Part shown: positions 1 through 8,659 of the stretch, in pieces
Layout: each line of letters starts with the position of its first letter
How positions within the stretch are numbered: the stretch's first letter is position 1
Position numbers and translations under genes: made by a program
The notes under the pieces: model-generated
The model's database searches: none
Seen by the model: only the letters and a program-made list of their open reading frames with translations
Told to the model about the DNA's origin: nothing
Assembly: GCF_023078375.1 (NCBI RefSeq)
Contig: NZ_CP095554.1
Coordinates: 2,220,501 to 2,284,500 of the forward strand
DNA: 64,000 nt
Reading direction: 5' to 3'
Source of the DNA: Roseomonas gilardii subsp. gilardii
GTDB taxonomy: Bacteria; Pseudomonadota; Alphaproteobacteria; Acetobacterales; Acetobacteraceae

Positions 1-268
1 AGAGGTTGACCGTGTTGATGCCCGGGAAGGCCTGCGACAGCGCCAGCCCGCTGAGGAACTCGCTCTCGCTCAGCCAGCGGCGGTTCTGCACGAATTCCCG
101 CATCATCCAGCCGCTGAGTCCGCCGCCGAAGCTGGTGAGGCCGATCTTGGTGAAGGCCGCGAAGATCTCGCGAAGGCCCGGCGGGGGCGGGGCGCCCGGT
201 GCGCGCTCCACGGGTGGGGATGGCGGCCCGCCGGGGCCGGCCGGAACGACCTCCGCGAAACCCGCCAT
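1..268 (-). CDS. Chromate transporter (CHR family), N-terminal part, cut by window edge
   Basis: Reading the minus strand from an ATG at 268 gives a Pro/Gly-rich leader of about 30 residues. It then gives FTKIGLTSFGGG, a WMMREFVQNRRWL-like stretch and SQAFPGINTVNL, which is the N-terminal signature of ChrA/CHR membrane transporters. The gene runs off the left end after 89 codons, so the transmembrane core is not seen. The family effluxes chromate in characterised members, but many homologues have unknown anion substrates, so specificity is not claimed. It stands upstream of, and in the same orientation as, nothing else visible; lactate permease follows on the same strand. Confidence 0.8.
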   Translation of the reverse strand, partial: MAGFAEVVPAGPGGPPSPPVERAPGAPPPPGLREIFAAFTKIGLTSFGGGLSGWMMREFVQNRRWLSESEFLSGLALSQAFPGINTVNL

Positions 269-401
269 CTGTCCCGTTCCCTCGCCGAATATCCTGGCGG
301 CAAGCCTGCGTCCGGTGCCGGCGCGCGGCAAGATGCCGCCGGATGAAGGAGAGGAAGGAAAACGAAGCGGGGCGGCCCCTGCCGGAGCCGCCCCCGCCGC
401 C

Positions 402-2174
402 TCAGTGCAGCACCATCGCCGTGAAGGGCGGCACATAGGCCTGCAACGTCACCAGCAGGCCGACCAGCACCGCCAGGGCGATGGAGTGGAAGAAGACGTA
501 GCGCAGGATGTCGCCCTCATGCCCGAACCAGTTCGTGGCGGTGGAGGCGACCACGATGCTCTGCGCGTCGATCATCTTGCCCATCACGCCGCCCGAGGAA
601 TTGGCCGAGGCCATCAGCACCGGCGAAAGCCCGAGCTGTTCCGCCGTGATCTTCTGCAACCCGCCGAACAGCACGTTGGAGGCGGTGTCGGAGCCGGTCA
701 GCGCCACGCCCAGCCAGCCCAGCAGCGTGCCGAAGAGGGGGTAGAGCATCCCCGTATTGGCGAAGGCCAGGCCCATGGTGGCATCCAGCCCGGAATAGCG
801 GGTGAGGTAGCCGAGCCCCAGCATGGCGGCGATGGTGATCAGCGAGAAGCGGACGCGCCAGATCGTGGCCCCGTATTCGCGGATCAGGGCGAGGGGCGAG
901 AAGCCCATCAGCAGCCCGCCCAGCACCGCCGCCGCCAGGATTCCCGTGCCGGTCATGGACAGGATGCCGAAGGCGAAGACGGCGCCTTCCGGCACCGGCG
1001 CGGCCACCACCGGCGGCACCTTGACCACCATGCGGTGCAGCCCGTCGATCGGCACGCTGGCCGACCAGATGCCGTTGAGCAGGCCGCGCGTGCTCTCCAG
1101 CCCCCAGAGGAAGACGAAGGCCGTCAGGATCAGCCAGGGCATCCAGGCCCGCAGCAGCGCGCCCTGGTCCGGTGCGGCGGCCGCGCCGCCCGACATGCGC
1201 GCGACCGGCGGGGCGTCCATGATCTCCGCGCCGTGCCCGGTGTGGGGGCCGGTGCGGGAGCCGGTGCGGGCTGCCGTGGCGCCCGCCGCCTCGCCGCGCA
1301 GGCCCTCCCCGGCGGCCACCGAATCGTCGCGGCCGCGCAGCGAGGGGTCCTTCCAGACCCGGCGCGGCTGCCAGACCCGCAGGAAGCCGACCAGGCAGGC
1401 CATCGAGACCAGCGCCGCGATCACATCCACCAGATAGGGGCCGTGATAGTTGGAGACCAGGAACTGCGGCACGGCGAAGGAAACGCCGGTGACCAGGATG
1501 GCCGGCCAGATCTCCAGCATCCCGCGCCAGCCGGCGAAGGCCCAGATCAGCCAGAAGGGCACCAGCAGGGAGAAGAAGGGCAGTTGCCGCCCGATCATCG
1601 CCGAGAGTGTATAGACATCGAGGCCCGTGACCCCGGCGAGCGCGATCACCGGCGTGCCCAGCGCGCCGAAGGCCACGGGCGCGGTGTTGGCGATCAGCGA
1701 GAGGCCGGAGGCGGCCAGCGGCGAGAAGCCCAGCCCGATCAGCAGCGCCGCGGTCACGGCGACCGGCGTGCCGAAGCCGGCGGCTCCCTCGAAGAAGGCG
1801 CCGAAGGCGAAGGCGATCAGCAGCAACTGCAGCCGCCTGTCCTCGGTGATGCCGCCGATGGAGCGCTGCAGGATCTCGAAGGAGCCGTTCGCCACTGTCA
1901 GCCGGTAAAGGAAGATGATGTTCAGCACGATCCAGCCGATCGGGAAGAGGCCGGACATGATTCCCAGCAATGTGGCACGCCCGGCGATACCCGCCGGCAT
2001 GCCGAAGATGAAGACCGCGACGACGAAGGCCACCACCAGGGCCGAGATCGCCGCCCAATGGGCCGGGATCTTCAGGAAGGCCAGCGCGATCAGCATGGTG
2101 GCGACGGGGATGGCCGCCACCAGGGCGGAGAGAAGGATCGATCCGAAGGGGTCGTAGAACTGGTTCCACGGCAT
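402..2174 (-). CDS. lldP: L-lactate permease
   Basis: This is a 590-residue polytopic membrane protein of the LctP family, which imports L-lactate and related 2-hydroxy acids with protons. The N-terminus ([20 protein letters not shown]) and the repeated [11 protein letters not shown] and [16 protein letters not shown]-like segments are diagnostic of the family. A hydrophilic insert around residues 270-330 separates the two membrane halves. Length fits the family (about 550-590). The ATG at 2174 is the natural start because it begins the conserved N-terminus. It could feed the FMN-dependent alpha-hydroxy-acid dehydrogenase at 60.6 kb and pyruvate oxidase at 5 kb, but no operon links them. Confidence 0.92.
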   Translation of the reverse strand: MPWNQFYDPFGSILLSALVAAIPVATMLIALAFLKIPAHWAAISALVVAFVVAVFIFGMPAGIAGRATLLGIMSGLFPIGWIVLNIIFLYRLTVANGSFEILQRSIGGITEDRRLQLLLIAFAFGAFFEGAAGFGTPVAVTAALLIGLGFSPLAASGLSLIANTAPVAFGALGTPVIALAGVTGLDVYTLSAMIGRQLPFFSLLVPFWLIWAFAGWRGMLEIWPAILVTGVSFAVPQFLVSNYHGPYLVDVIAALVSMACLVGFLRVWQPRRVWKDPSLRGRDDSVAAGEGLRGEAAGATAARTGSRTGPHTGHGAEIMDAPPVARMSGGAAAAPDQGALLRAWMPWLILTAFVFLWGLESTRGLLNGIWSASVPIDGLHRMVVKVPPVVAAPVPEGAVFAFGILSMTGTGILAAAVLGGLLMGFSPLALIREYGATIWRVRFSLITIAAMLGLGYLTRYSGLDATMGLAFANTGMLYPLFGTLLGWLGVALTGSDTASNVLFGGLQKITAEQLGLSPVLMASANSSGGVMGKMIDAQSIVVASTATNWFGHEGDILRYVFFHSIALAVLVGLLVTLQAYVPPFTAMVLH

Positions 2175-2326
2175 TCTTGTTGGTTCCCTGGATGGTGCTT
2201 TCTGAGCGCTCGTTGGGACCCCGAAGAATCGGTGCCCAGCCTTGCATGATGCACCAGTTGCGCGGCGGGACGGCCAGATACGTTTCGAGACTTGAACCTT
2301 GAGGGGCGCGGGGCGACATCCAGGAC

Positions 2327-2620
2327 ATGAACGAGGAACCGCGCCGTCCCCTCCTGCTCGACATGACGCCCGAGGGTGAGTTCCGTACCCCGAAGCCGCC
2401 CGGCATGCTCGAACGCGTGCTGCTGCGGGTGGGCGGGGCAGCCGCCCTGGTGGCGGTGGTGGCGATCGGCCTGACCATGGCTGCCCTGGCCTTCGTGGTG
2501 CTCGGCCTGCTGATCCCCGTGGTCGTGGTGGCGGGTCTGGTGGCCTTCGTCACGCTGTGGTGGAAGATGCGGCAGGCCCGCCGCTACGGGCGCCCGGCTT
2601 TCGTGGTGATGCGGCGCTGA
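2327..2620 (+). CDS. Small membrane protein, unknown
   Basis: This 97-residue protein has a hydrophilic N-terminus (about 35 residues, Pro-rich), then two closely spaced hydrophobic stretches at about residues 38-60 and 62-80, and a basic tail ([12 protein letters not shown]). I do not recognise the family. Coding is supported by the strong hydrophobic pattern and its position directly before another small membrane protein. Its stop codon overlaps a possible CTG start of that gene (CTGA at 2617-2620). No function is proposed. Confidence 0.6.
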   Translation: MNEEPRRPLLLDMTPEGEFRTPKPPGMLERVLLRVGGAAALVAVVAIGLTMAALAFVVLGLLIPVVVVAGLVAFVTLWWKMRQARRYGRPAFVVMRR

Positions 2621-2946
2621 CGGCGCCGTCCTCCTTCCGTCCCGATCCCGCGCGGCTCTACGAGGTCCGCTCCGATGGCATGCCCTTCACCCGGGGCCAG
2701 GCGGAGGAGGCGGAGCAGGCCGCGCGCCTGCGCCTCGCCCGCTGGTGCTGGGCGGGTTCCGTCCTGCTGAACGCCCTGGTGGCCGGGGTGGTGGTGCTGG
2801 CCTACCTGCTGCTGCCGCGCCGCTTCGGAACCTGGTTCGGCCTGCTGCCGCTCCTCTCCGTCCCGACCCTGGCCTCCGCCTTCCTGGTGCTGCGCCCGCG
2901 TCGGTCCCGCCGCCTGCACCGGGTGCGCCCGGACGCCTTCCGCTAA
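2617..2946 (+). CDS. Small two-TM membrane protein; possible CTG start
   Basis: The open frame extends from GTG 2557 to 2946, but the 20 residues encoded before 2617 overlap the upstream gene and look like its shadow. The convincing protein begins [20 protein letters not shown] and has two transmembrane segments at about residues 45-65 and 75-92, followed by a basic tail. In-frame starts are GTG 2557, CTG 2617 (overlapping the upstream TGA as CTGA) and ATG 2680. The CTG overlap mimics the usual ATGA/GTGA coupling, so I favour it, but ATG 2680 is the safe alternative. Function is unknown. Confidence 0.5.
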   Translation: MTAPSSFRPDPARLYEVRSDGMPFTRGQAEEAEQAARLRLARWCWAGSVLLNALVAGVVVLAYLLLPRRFGTWFGLLPLLSVPTLASAFLVLRPRRSRRLHRVRPDAFR

Positions 2947-2981
2947 GCCCCCACGCCGGCCGGTGGGGCCAGGGGAAAAGC

Positions 2982-4007
2982 TCAGCCTTCCGCCAGCCCC
3001 GCCGCCCGGGCCAGGAGCTCGTAGGAGCGGCGGCGCGCCATGGGATCGTGGCAGGCGGTGACGACCGCCACCTCGGCGCAGCGGAATTCCGCCGCCATCC
3101 GGCACAGCTTCTCCCAGACCTGCTCGCCCGTGCCCACGGCCGAATGCTCCCGCAGCCGCTCGATGCGCCGCAGCTCGGCCTCGTCATAGGCGAAGCCCTC
3201 GGCTTCCTCCGGCGGGGGCAGGGGGACGAAGCCGACCCTTTCCCGCAGGGTGCGTTGCAATTCGCGGGAACGGAACAGATGCCTTGCCGCCTCCTCCGTT
3301 TCCGCCGCCACGGAGAAGACGCAGATCGCCGCATGCGGCGCCGGCAGCACGCCGGGGCGGAAGCCGCTGTGATAGGTCTCCAGCGCCTCGGCGGCGCCGC
3401 GCCCGTCCGAGAAGAAATAGGCGAAGCAATAGGGCAGGCCGAGATAGGCCGCGACCTGGGCGCCATAGTTGCTGGACCCCAGCATCCAGACCTCGGGCGG
3501 CGGCGCGCCCTGCGGCTGCGCCCGGATCGCGGCGAAGGGATGGTTCGCCGCCAGCCCCTCGCCCAGCCAGCCCAGCAGGTCGGTGAGCTGCTGCGGGAAG
3601 TGATCCTCCGTCTGCCGGGCGTTCAGCGGGTTCAGCGCATAGGCGGTGCGCCCGTCCGAGCCCGGGGCACGGCCCAGCCCCAGGTCGATCCGCCCCGGCG
3701 CGATGGCCGAGAGCACGCGGAACTGCTCGGCCACCTTCAGCGCGCTGTAATGCGGCAGCATGATCCCGGCCGGGCCGACGCGGATTCGGCGCGTGGTGGC
3801 GGCGATGGCGGAGACCAGGATCTCCGGCGCCGAGCCCGCCAGGGCCTCGCTGTTATGGTGCTCCGAGAGCCAGTAGCGGGCATAGCCCAGCCGGTCCGCC
3901 AGCCTGGCGAGTTCCAGCGTGTCGGGGATGGCCGCGGCGGGCGGGCGCCCGGCGAGCACGGGGGACTGGTCGAGGATGGAAAGCGCGGGCTTCATAAGGG
4001 AAGACAT
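2982..4007 (-). CDS. Luciferase-like (LLM class) flavin-dependent oxidoreductase
   Basis: This 341-residue protein belongs to the bacterial luciferase-like family, which are two-component FMNH2-using monooxygenases with a TIM barrel. The opening (LSILDQSPV), the RYWLSEHHN segment, the GRIDLGLGRAPGSD segment and EVWMLGSSNYGA match the MsnO8 / alkanal-monooxygenase-like subgroup. The substrate is unknown. ATG 4007 was chosen because homologues start just before this motif; ATG 3995 is the alternative. Upstream in-frame codons lie over the divergent guanine deaminase gene and are rejected. Only 16 bases separate the two divergent starts, so their promoters must lie inside each other's coding regions or be shared. 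Confidence 0.85.
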   Translation of the reverse strand: MSSLMKPALSILDQSPVLAGRPPAAAIPDTLELARLADRLGYARYWLSEHHNSEALAGSAPEILVSAIAATTRRIRVGPAGIMLPHYSALKVAEQFRVLSAIAPGRIDLGLGRAPGSDGRTAYALNPLNARQTEDHFPQQLTDLLGWLGEGLAANHPFAAIRAQPQGAPPPEVWMLGSSNYGAQVAAYLGLPYCFAYFFSDGRGAAEALETYHSGFRPGVLPAPHAAICVFSVAAETEEAARHLFRSRELQRTLRERVGFVPLPPPEEAEGFAYDEAELRRIERLREHSAVGTGEQVWEKLCRMAAEFRCAEVAVVTACHDPMARRRSYELLARAAGLAEG

Positions 4008-4023
4008 GGGGCAGGAACGCCCG

Positions 4024-4548
4024 ATGCGAAAGGATGCGAGCTTGTCCGACACCCAAACCCCCGCGACGCCCCCCGCGGCCGTCACGCCCGAACAGGCCAT
4101 GCGCCGGGCCATCGCCCTGTCGCGCGAGAATATCGAGACGGGCGGCGGCCCCTTCGGCGCCGTCATCGTGAAGGACGGGCGGATCGTGGGAGAGGGGGCG
4201 AACCGGGTGGTGCCGGATGGCGACCCCACCGCCCATGCCGAGGTCACGGCCATCCGCGACGCCTGCCGCCGCCTGGGCACGCACGACCTGAGCGGCGCGG
4301 TCCTCTACACGAGCTGCGAGCCCTGCCCGATGTGCCTCTCCGCCACATGGTGGGCGCGGATCGGCGAGATCGCCTATGGCAATGGCCGCGCCGATGCCGC
4401 CGCCATCGGCTTCGACGACGCCGCGATCTATGACGAGGTGGCGCGCCCGATCGGGGAGCGCAGGCTGCCCCTGCGGCGCTTCCTGGCGGAGGAGGCGATC
4501 ACCACCTTCCAGGCCTGGGCCGCGAAGGCGGACAAGGTGCCCTACTGA
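4024..4548 (+). CDS. guaD: Guanine deaminase (CDA-fold)
   Basis: This 174-residue zinc deaminase converts guanine to xanthine in purine salvage. It shows AHAEV (zinc His and catalytic Glu) and CEPCPMC (two zinc Cys). The family's characteristic C-terminal FQAW segment ends in an aromatic residue near the active site, as in Bacillus GuaD. The GPFGAVIVKDG and DPTAHAEVTAIRDAC stretches also match GuaD better than tRNA adenosine deaminase TadA. The start at ATG 4024 follows an AGGAA sequence. An N-terminal extension of about 20 residues relative to Bacillus GuaD is unconserved, so an internal start is possible. Confidence 0.85.
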   Translation: MRKDASLSDTQTPATPPAAVTPEQAMRRAIALSRENIETGGGPFGAVIVKDGRIVGEGANRVVPDGDPTAHAEVTAIRDACRRLGTHDLSGAVLYTSCEPCPMCLSATWWARIGEIAYGNGRADAAAIGFDDAAIYDEVARPIGERRLPLRRFLAEEAITTFQAWAAKADKVPY

Positions 4549-4985
4549 GACAGCTCCGGCCCCGGGGGCAAGGCGCCGCCTCGCCCCCGGGACCCCCATT
4601 CCGCCCATGACCATGAGGGGGGACCGAAGCCGCTTCCCGGACCCCGGGCTGTCATGGGCGCTGGTGGTGGCCGTCAGCCTGCCGTCCGATCCCTGGGCAC
4701 AGGTGGATCAGTGGGGCACTGGTGGCACTGGCAGCCGCCGGAGAGCCAAGCATTCCGGCGCGATCCGGCGTCAGCAGGAACCAGCGAGTGGGAGGTCCAG
4801 GAACCTCAGCTTCCTGGCGGATCAGGGGGCAGGGGGAGAAGGCGGAGCCTTTTCCCCCGGGACGGCGCGACGGCAGCAGGAAGCGATGCGCCGGGCGAAT
4901 GGCTGCGCCAAAACGAGTCTTCCAGATGAATATCCCGGTGCCCTGTGGTGTTGTCCTGCCGATTGACACCAGCGGGAGTGGCACC
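4549..4985 (+). other. 437-bp intergenic stretch before poxB, no gene seen
   Basis: No frame here gives a credible protein. A 111-codon minus-strand frame (4652-4987) has Pro/Arg-rich sequence with no recognisable fold. The stretch holds a strong hairpin at 4832-4858 (listed separately) and a short repetition GGCACTGGT/GGCACTGGC near 4715. The poxB promoter must lie here, but no clear -35/-10 pair stands out. Confidence 0.5.
4832..4858. repeat. 12-bp stem hairpin in the guaD-poxB gap
   Basis: GGGGGAGAAGGC at 4832-4843 faces GCCTTTTCCCCC at 4847-4858 across a GGA loop, with a single imperfect pair. There is no T-run, so it is not a classical terminator. It could be a dispersed palindromic repeat or the remnant of one. 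It is the only copy I noticed in this window. Confidence 0.5.
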
Positions 4986-6713
4986 ATGGCGAATGCGAGC
5001 GTGGCCGATCTTTTCGCCGAGACCCTTCAGGGCATCGGCGTCCGGCGGATCTACGGGGTGGTCGGCGACAGCCTGAACGCCATCACCGAGGCCCTGCGCC
5101 AGCGTGGGGAGATCGACTGGGTGCATGTGCGGCACGAGGAGGCCGCCGCCTTCGCCGCCGGGGCCGAGGCGCAGCTCACCGGCACGCTGGCGGTCTGCGC
5201 CGGCTCCTGCGGGCCGGGCAACCTGCACCTGATCAACGGCCTCTTCGACTGCCACCGCAGCCGCGTGCCCGTGCTGGCCATCGCCGCGCATATCCCGAGC
5301 GCCGAGATCGGCTCCGGCTATTTCCAGGAGACGCATCCGGAGAACCTGTTCCGCGAATGCAGCGTCTATTGCGAGATGGTCTCCAGCCCCGAGCAGATGC
5401 CGCGCGTGCTGGACAACGCGATCCGCGCCGCGGTGGGCCAGCGCGGCGTGGCGGTGGTGGTGATCCCGGGCGACGTGGCGATGAAGCCTGCCGCTGCGCC
5501 CGCCACGACCACGGCGCTGCTGCCCATGGCGCCGGTGGTCCGTCCGGCCGAAGGGCCGCTGGAGGCCCTGGCCGAGATGCTGAACGGCGCCTCGAAGGTC
5601 ACACTGCTCTGCGGGCGCGGCTGCCGCGACGCGCATGGCGCCCTGCTGCAACTGGCGGAAGTGCTGAAGGCGCCGATCGTCCATGCGCTCGGCGGCAAGG
5701 AGTTCGTCGAATACGACAATCCCTATGATGTCGGCATGACCGGGCTGATCGGCTTCTCCTCCGGCTATCACGCCATGGAGAATTGCGAGGCCCTGCTGAT
5801 GCTGGGCACCGACTTCCCGTACCGGCAGTTCTATCCGCAGAAGGCGAAGATCGCCCAGGTCGATATCCGCCCCGAGAATCTGGGCCGCCGCACGCGGCTG
5901 GATCTGGGGCTGGTCGGCGATGTCGGCACCACCATCGCGGCGTTGCTGCCGCGGCTGGTGGAGAAGCAGGACCGCCGCTACCTCGATGCCTGCCTGGCGC
6001 ATTACCGCAAGGCGCGGGAGGGGCTGGACGAGCTGGCACAGGGGAAGCCCGGGGAAGGGGTGATCCACCCGCAGCACCTCGCCCGGGTGCTGAGCGAGCA
6101 GGCGGCGGAGAACGCCATCTTCACCGCCGATGTCGGCACGCCCACGGTCTGGGCGGCGCGCTACCTGACGATGAACGGGCGGCGGCGCCTGATCGGCTCC
6201 TGGGTGCATGGCTCCATGGCCAATGCCCTGCCGCAGGCGATCGGCGCGCAATCCGCCTTTCCGCAGCGGCAGGTCGTCTCCTTCTCCGGCGACGGCGGCT
6301 TCACCATGCTGATGGGCGAGTTGCTGACCCTGCGGCAGCAGAAGCTGCCGGCGAAAGTGGTGGTGCTGAACAACGGCACGCTGGGCTTCGTGGAGCTGGA
6401 GATGAAGGCGGCCGGCCTGCTGGAAACCGGCGTGTCGCTGGAGAACCCGGATTTCGCCGCCATGGCGCGGGCCTGCGGCATTCCGGCGCGCCGCGTCACC
6501 GATCCGGGCGAGCTGGAAGCCGCGGTGCGCGACACGCTGGCGGAGGAAGGCCCCGCGCTGCTCGACGTGGTGAGCAACCGGCAGGAACTGGCCATCCCGC
6601 CGAAGATCACGGCGGAGCAGATGAAGGGCTTCGGCCTCCTCGCGCTGAAGGCGGTGATGAGCGGGCGCGGCAACGAGATCCTGGACCTCGCGCGCACCAA
6701 TCTGCGGCTCTGA
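4986..6713 (+). CDS. poxB: Pyruvate oxidase / ubiquinone-dependent pyruvate dehydrogenase
   Basis: The 575-residue product (E. coli PoxB: 572) oxidises pyruvate to acetate and CO2 with ThDP and FAD, passing electrons to ubiquinone at the inner membrane. The sequence follows E. coli PoxB closely: [60 protein letters not shown]-like and [18 protein letters not shown]. The ThDP motif GDGGF...LNNGTLGF is at about residues 435-465. The C-terminus ([16 protein letters not shown]) is the amphipathic lipid-activation segment. ATG 4986 follows GGGAG. Convergent with the zinc permease gene, 9 bases away. Confidence 0.95.
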   Translation: MANASVADLFAETLQGIGVRRIYGVVGDSLNAITEALRQRGEIDWVHVRHEEAAAFAAGAEAQLTGTLAVCAGSCGPGNLHLINGLFDCHRSRVPVLAIAAHIPSAEIGSGYFQETHPENLFRECSVYCEMVSSPEQMPRVLDNAIRAAVGQRGVAVVVIPGDVAMKPAAAPATTTALLPMAPVVRPAEGPLEALAEMLNGASKVTLLCGRGCRDAHGALLQLAEVLKAPIVHALGGKEFVEYDNPYDVGMTGLIGFSSGYHAMENCEALLMLGTDFPYRQFYPQKAKIAQVDIRPENLGRRTRLDLGLVGDVGTTIAALLPRLVEKQDRRYLDACLAHYRKAREGLDELAQGKPGEGVIHPQHLARVLSEQAAENAIFTADVGTPTVWAARYLTMNGRRRLIGSWVHGSMANALPQAIGAQSAFPQRQVVSFSGDGGFTMLMGELLTLRQQKLPAKVVVLNNGTLGFVELEMKAAGLLETGVSLENPDFAAMARACGIPARRVTDPGELEAAVRDTLAEEGPALLDVVSNRQELAIPPKITAEQMKGFGLLALKAVMSGRGNEILDLARTNLRL

Positions 6714-6722
6714 GGCGGGCTG

Positions 6723-7594
6723 CTATCCCGCCAGGTGGCGCCGACGCAGCAGCCGGGCCAGCAACCCGTCCACCGGCCCGGCGATCACCGAGACGGCCCA
6801 GAGCCCGCCCGCCACCAGCACGATGGCCGGGCCGGTCGGGACGTCGAGGTGATAGGACAGCAGCAGCCCCGCCGTGGAGGCGATGGCCGCCAGCAGCACG
6901 GAGGCGCGGGCCAGCCCGCCGATCTGCCGCGACCAGTGGCGGGAGGCGACGGCGGGCAGCATCATCAGCCCCACCGCCATCAGCGTGCCCAGCGCCTGGA
7001 AGGCCGCCAGGACGTTCAGCACCACCAGGGCCAGGAAAAGCATGTGCCAGGCCCCGCCATGCGCCCGCTGCGCGGCGGCGAACTGGGGGTCGAAGCATTC
7101 CAGCACCAGCGGCCGCCAGGCGGGGGCCAGGGCGAGGAGGGTGAGGGTGGAGACCCCCGCCATCATCAGCAGCGCGTCGTCATCCACGCCCAGCACGCTG
7201 CCGAAGAGCAGGTGGGTGAGGTCCACCGCCCCGCCGCGCACGGACACCATGGCGACGCCCAGCGCCAGGGCGAGGAGGTAGAGCGCGGCCAGGGTCGCAT
7301 CCTCCCGCCCCCCGTGGCGCGGGACAGCGCCCCGGCCCCGAGCGCCACGCCCAGCCCCGCGATCAGCCCGCCCAGGGACATGGCGGTGACGGAAAGGCCG
7401 GCGACCCAGAAGCCCGCCGCCACGCCGGGCAGGATGCCATGCGCCAGCACATCGGCGGACAGGCTCATCCGGCGCAGCATCAGGAAGACGCCGAGCGGCG
7501 GCGCGGCGAGGCTGAGCGCCAGGCAGCCGATCAGCGCCCGGCGCAGGAAGCCGAATTCGACGAAGGGCGAGAAGAGGAGGTCATAGGCGCTCAT
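6723..7594 (-). pseudogene. znuB: Zinc/manganese-type ABC transporter permease, frameshifted
   Basis: This is an ABC-3 family membrane permease, normally about 285 residues. The first frame from ATG 7594 gives the N-terminal half (FLMLRRMSLSADVLAHGILPGVA). The family sequence then continues one frame over from about 7305 (REDATLAALYLLALALGVAM) to the stop at 6723. The switch falls on a run of six C at 7308-7313. One additional base restores a single frame through RATGGREDATLAA, so this looks like a single-base loss or a sequencing error rather than old decay. The permease would pair with the ATPase upstream; the solute-binding protein is not in the window. Metal is inferred from family and the Zur-like box. 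Confidence 0.8.
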
Positions 7595-7677
7595 GCCGGG
7601 GACGGCACCCCGGCGGGTGCCCCGGTGGACACCCCGGCTGGCGGCATGGCGGAATGGCGCATGGCGTCAGGCGTGCC

Positions 7678-8421
7678 TCAGGCGGCGACGGGGCGGTCGC
7701 AGGCTTCGGCGTCCTCGTCCCAGCCCTCCGCCATCATCCGGGCGCGCAGGCGGTTCTGCGCGGTCAGCACCGCCTCGGTCGGCCCCCAGGCCACGGCCTC
7801 CCGCGCCAGCAGCAGGCAGTCGGGGAACTCCCGGCGCACCAGATCCATGTCATGCAGCACGGCGAGGATGGTGCGTCCCTGGCCATGCCAGTCCCGGACC
7901 AGGCGCAGCAGGTCCGCAGCGGTGCGGGCGTCCACGGCGTTGAAGGGCTCGTCCAGCAGGATCACCGGCGCGTCCTCGACCAGCAGCCGGGCGAAGAGCA
8001 GGCGCTGGAACTGGCCGGCGGAAAGGCTGCCCACCGGGCGCCGGCCGAAGCCGTCCAGCCCGACCGCCGCCAGCGCCTCCATGGCACGCTCCCGGTCGGC
8101 GGCAGAGGCGCCGCGAAGGGCGCCCAGGCGTGGCCAGTGCCCCAGCATGGCGACGTCGAGGCAGGTGATCGGGAAGGAACGGTCCAGCGATGTCATCTGC
8201 GGCAGCAGGGCGATGCGGCCGCAATCACGCTCCACCCGGCCCTCGCTGGGGGCGTGCAGCCCGGCGATGGCGCGCAGCAGGGTCGTCTTGCCGGCGCCGT
8301 TCGGCCCGACCACGGCGGTCAGGCTGCCTTCCGGGAAAGTGCCGTTCACATGGTGCACCGCCGGCCGGCGCTCATGTGCCACCGTCAGGTCATGTAGGCG
8401 GATGCCGGGCGTGCTGCTCAA
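7678..8421 (-). CDS. znuC: Zinc-type ABC transporter ATP-binding protein
   Basis: This 247-residue ABC ATPase energises metal import with the permease 83 bases downstream. It shows Walker A GPNGAGKTT (about residues 39-47), signature LSAGQFQR (an LSGGQ variant) and Walker B VILLDEPFNAVD, followed by the H-loop VLHDMD. I chose TTG 8421 because GGGAGG lies six bases upstream and the reading starts just before the conserved strand IRLHDLTVAH. The TTG overlaps the TGA of a 58-residue upstream frame (TTGA), suggesting translational coupling. Further upstream codons in the same frame are unsupported. ZnuC versus a manganese homologue is decided only by the Zur-like operator. Confidence 0.85.
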   Translation of the reverse strand: MSSTPGIRLHDLTVAHERRPAVHHVNGTFPEGSLTAVVGPNGAGKTTLLRAIAGLHAPSEGRVERDCGRIALLPQMTSLDRSFPITCLDVAMLGHWPRLGALRGASAADRERAMEALAAVGLDGFGRRPVGSLSAGQFQRLLFARLLVEDAPVILLDEPFNAVDARTAADLLRLVRDWHGQGRTILAVLHDMDLVRREFPDCLLLAREAVAWGPTEAVLTAQNRLRARMMAEGWDEDAEACDRPVAA

Positions 8422-8594
8422 GACAGCCCTCCCGCCACCAGAGTGGCCCCACGGGGGGCGACCCCGCTGGAGAGAATTTCGTCCGACATGGCCCAGGCGA
8501 CCCCCAGCCACAGCAGCGCCGAAAGGCCCAGGGCCAGGATCAGGCGTGGAGCGACACCGGTGGACAAGGCGAGAGGATCGGGCAGGCGGGCCAT
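8418..8594 (-). CDS. 58-residue single-TM small protein upstream of znuC
   Basis: ATG 8594 opens a frame reading MARLPDPLALSTGVAPRL, then a hydrophobic segment (LILALGLSALLWLGVAWAM, residues 18-36) and a short tail. It ends in TGA that overlaps the znuC TTG start. It is too short for most gene calls and I recognise no family. The Zur-like palindrome ends only three bases before the ATG, leaving no room for a ribosome binding site, so translation would need a leaderless transcript. It may be a coupled leader gene, a membrane regulator of the importer, or chance. Confidence 0.45.
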   Translation of the reverse strand: MARLPDPLALSTGVAPRLILALGLSALLWLGVAWAMSDEILSSGVAPRGATLVAGGLS

Positions 8595-8596
8595 AC

Positions 8597-8609
8597 GTTA
8601 TTACATAAC
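8597..8609. promoter_or_regulatory. Zur-like operator
   Basis: GTTATTACATAAC is a perfect 5-3-5 palindrome (GTTAT/ATAAC). It matches the core of the alphaproteobacterial Zur box and is an AT-rich island in GC-rich surroundings. It sits between the zinc importer genes (minus) and the DUF445 gene (plus). This is the expected place for zinc-dependent repression of the importer and possibly of the divergent gene. The Zur assignment is inference from the pattern and context. Confidence 0.65.
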
Positions 8610-8659
8610 ACCCCGGAGGCACTGGACAAGCGCTTCCGGCACCGCCAATTCCGCGCCCT

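Noticed and set aside
6-2249. 747-codon plus-strand open frame opposite the lactate permease
   Set aside because: Antisense shadow typical of GC-rich DNA: Gln/Gly/Arg/His-rich, no domain. The opposite strand encodes a clear permease.
4652-4987. 111-codon minus-strand frame before poxB
   Set aside because: No hydrophobic or domain pattern, overlaps the poxB start, and contains a hairpin sequence.
6723-7594. Two separate short permease genes instead of one frameshifted gene
   Set aside because: The halves together equal one ABC-3 permease and neither alone forms a complete transporter fold.
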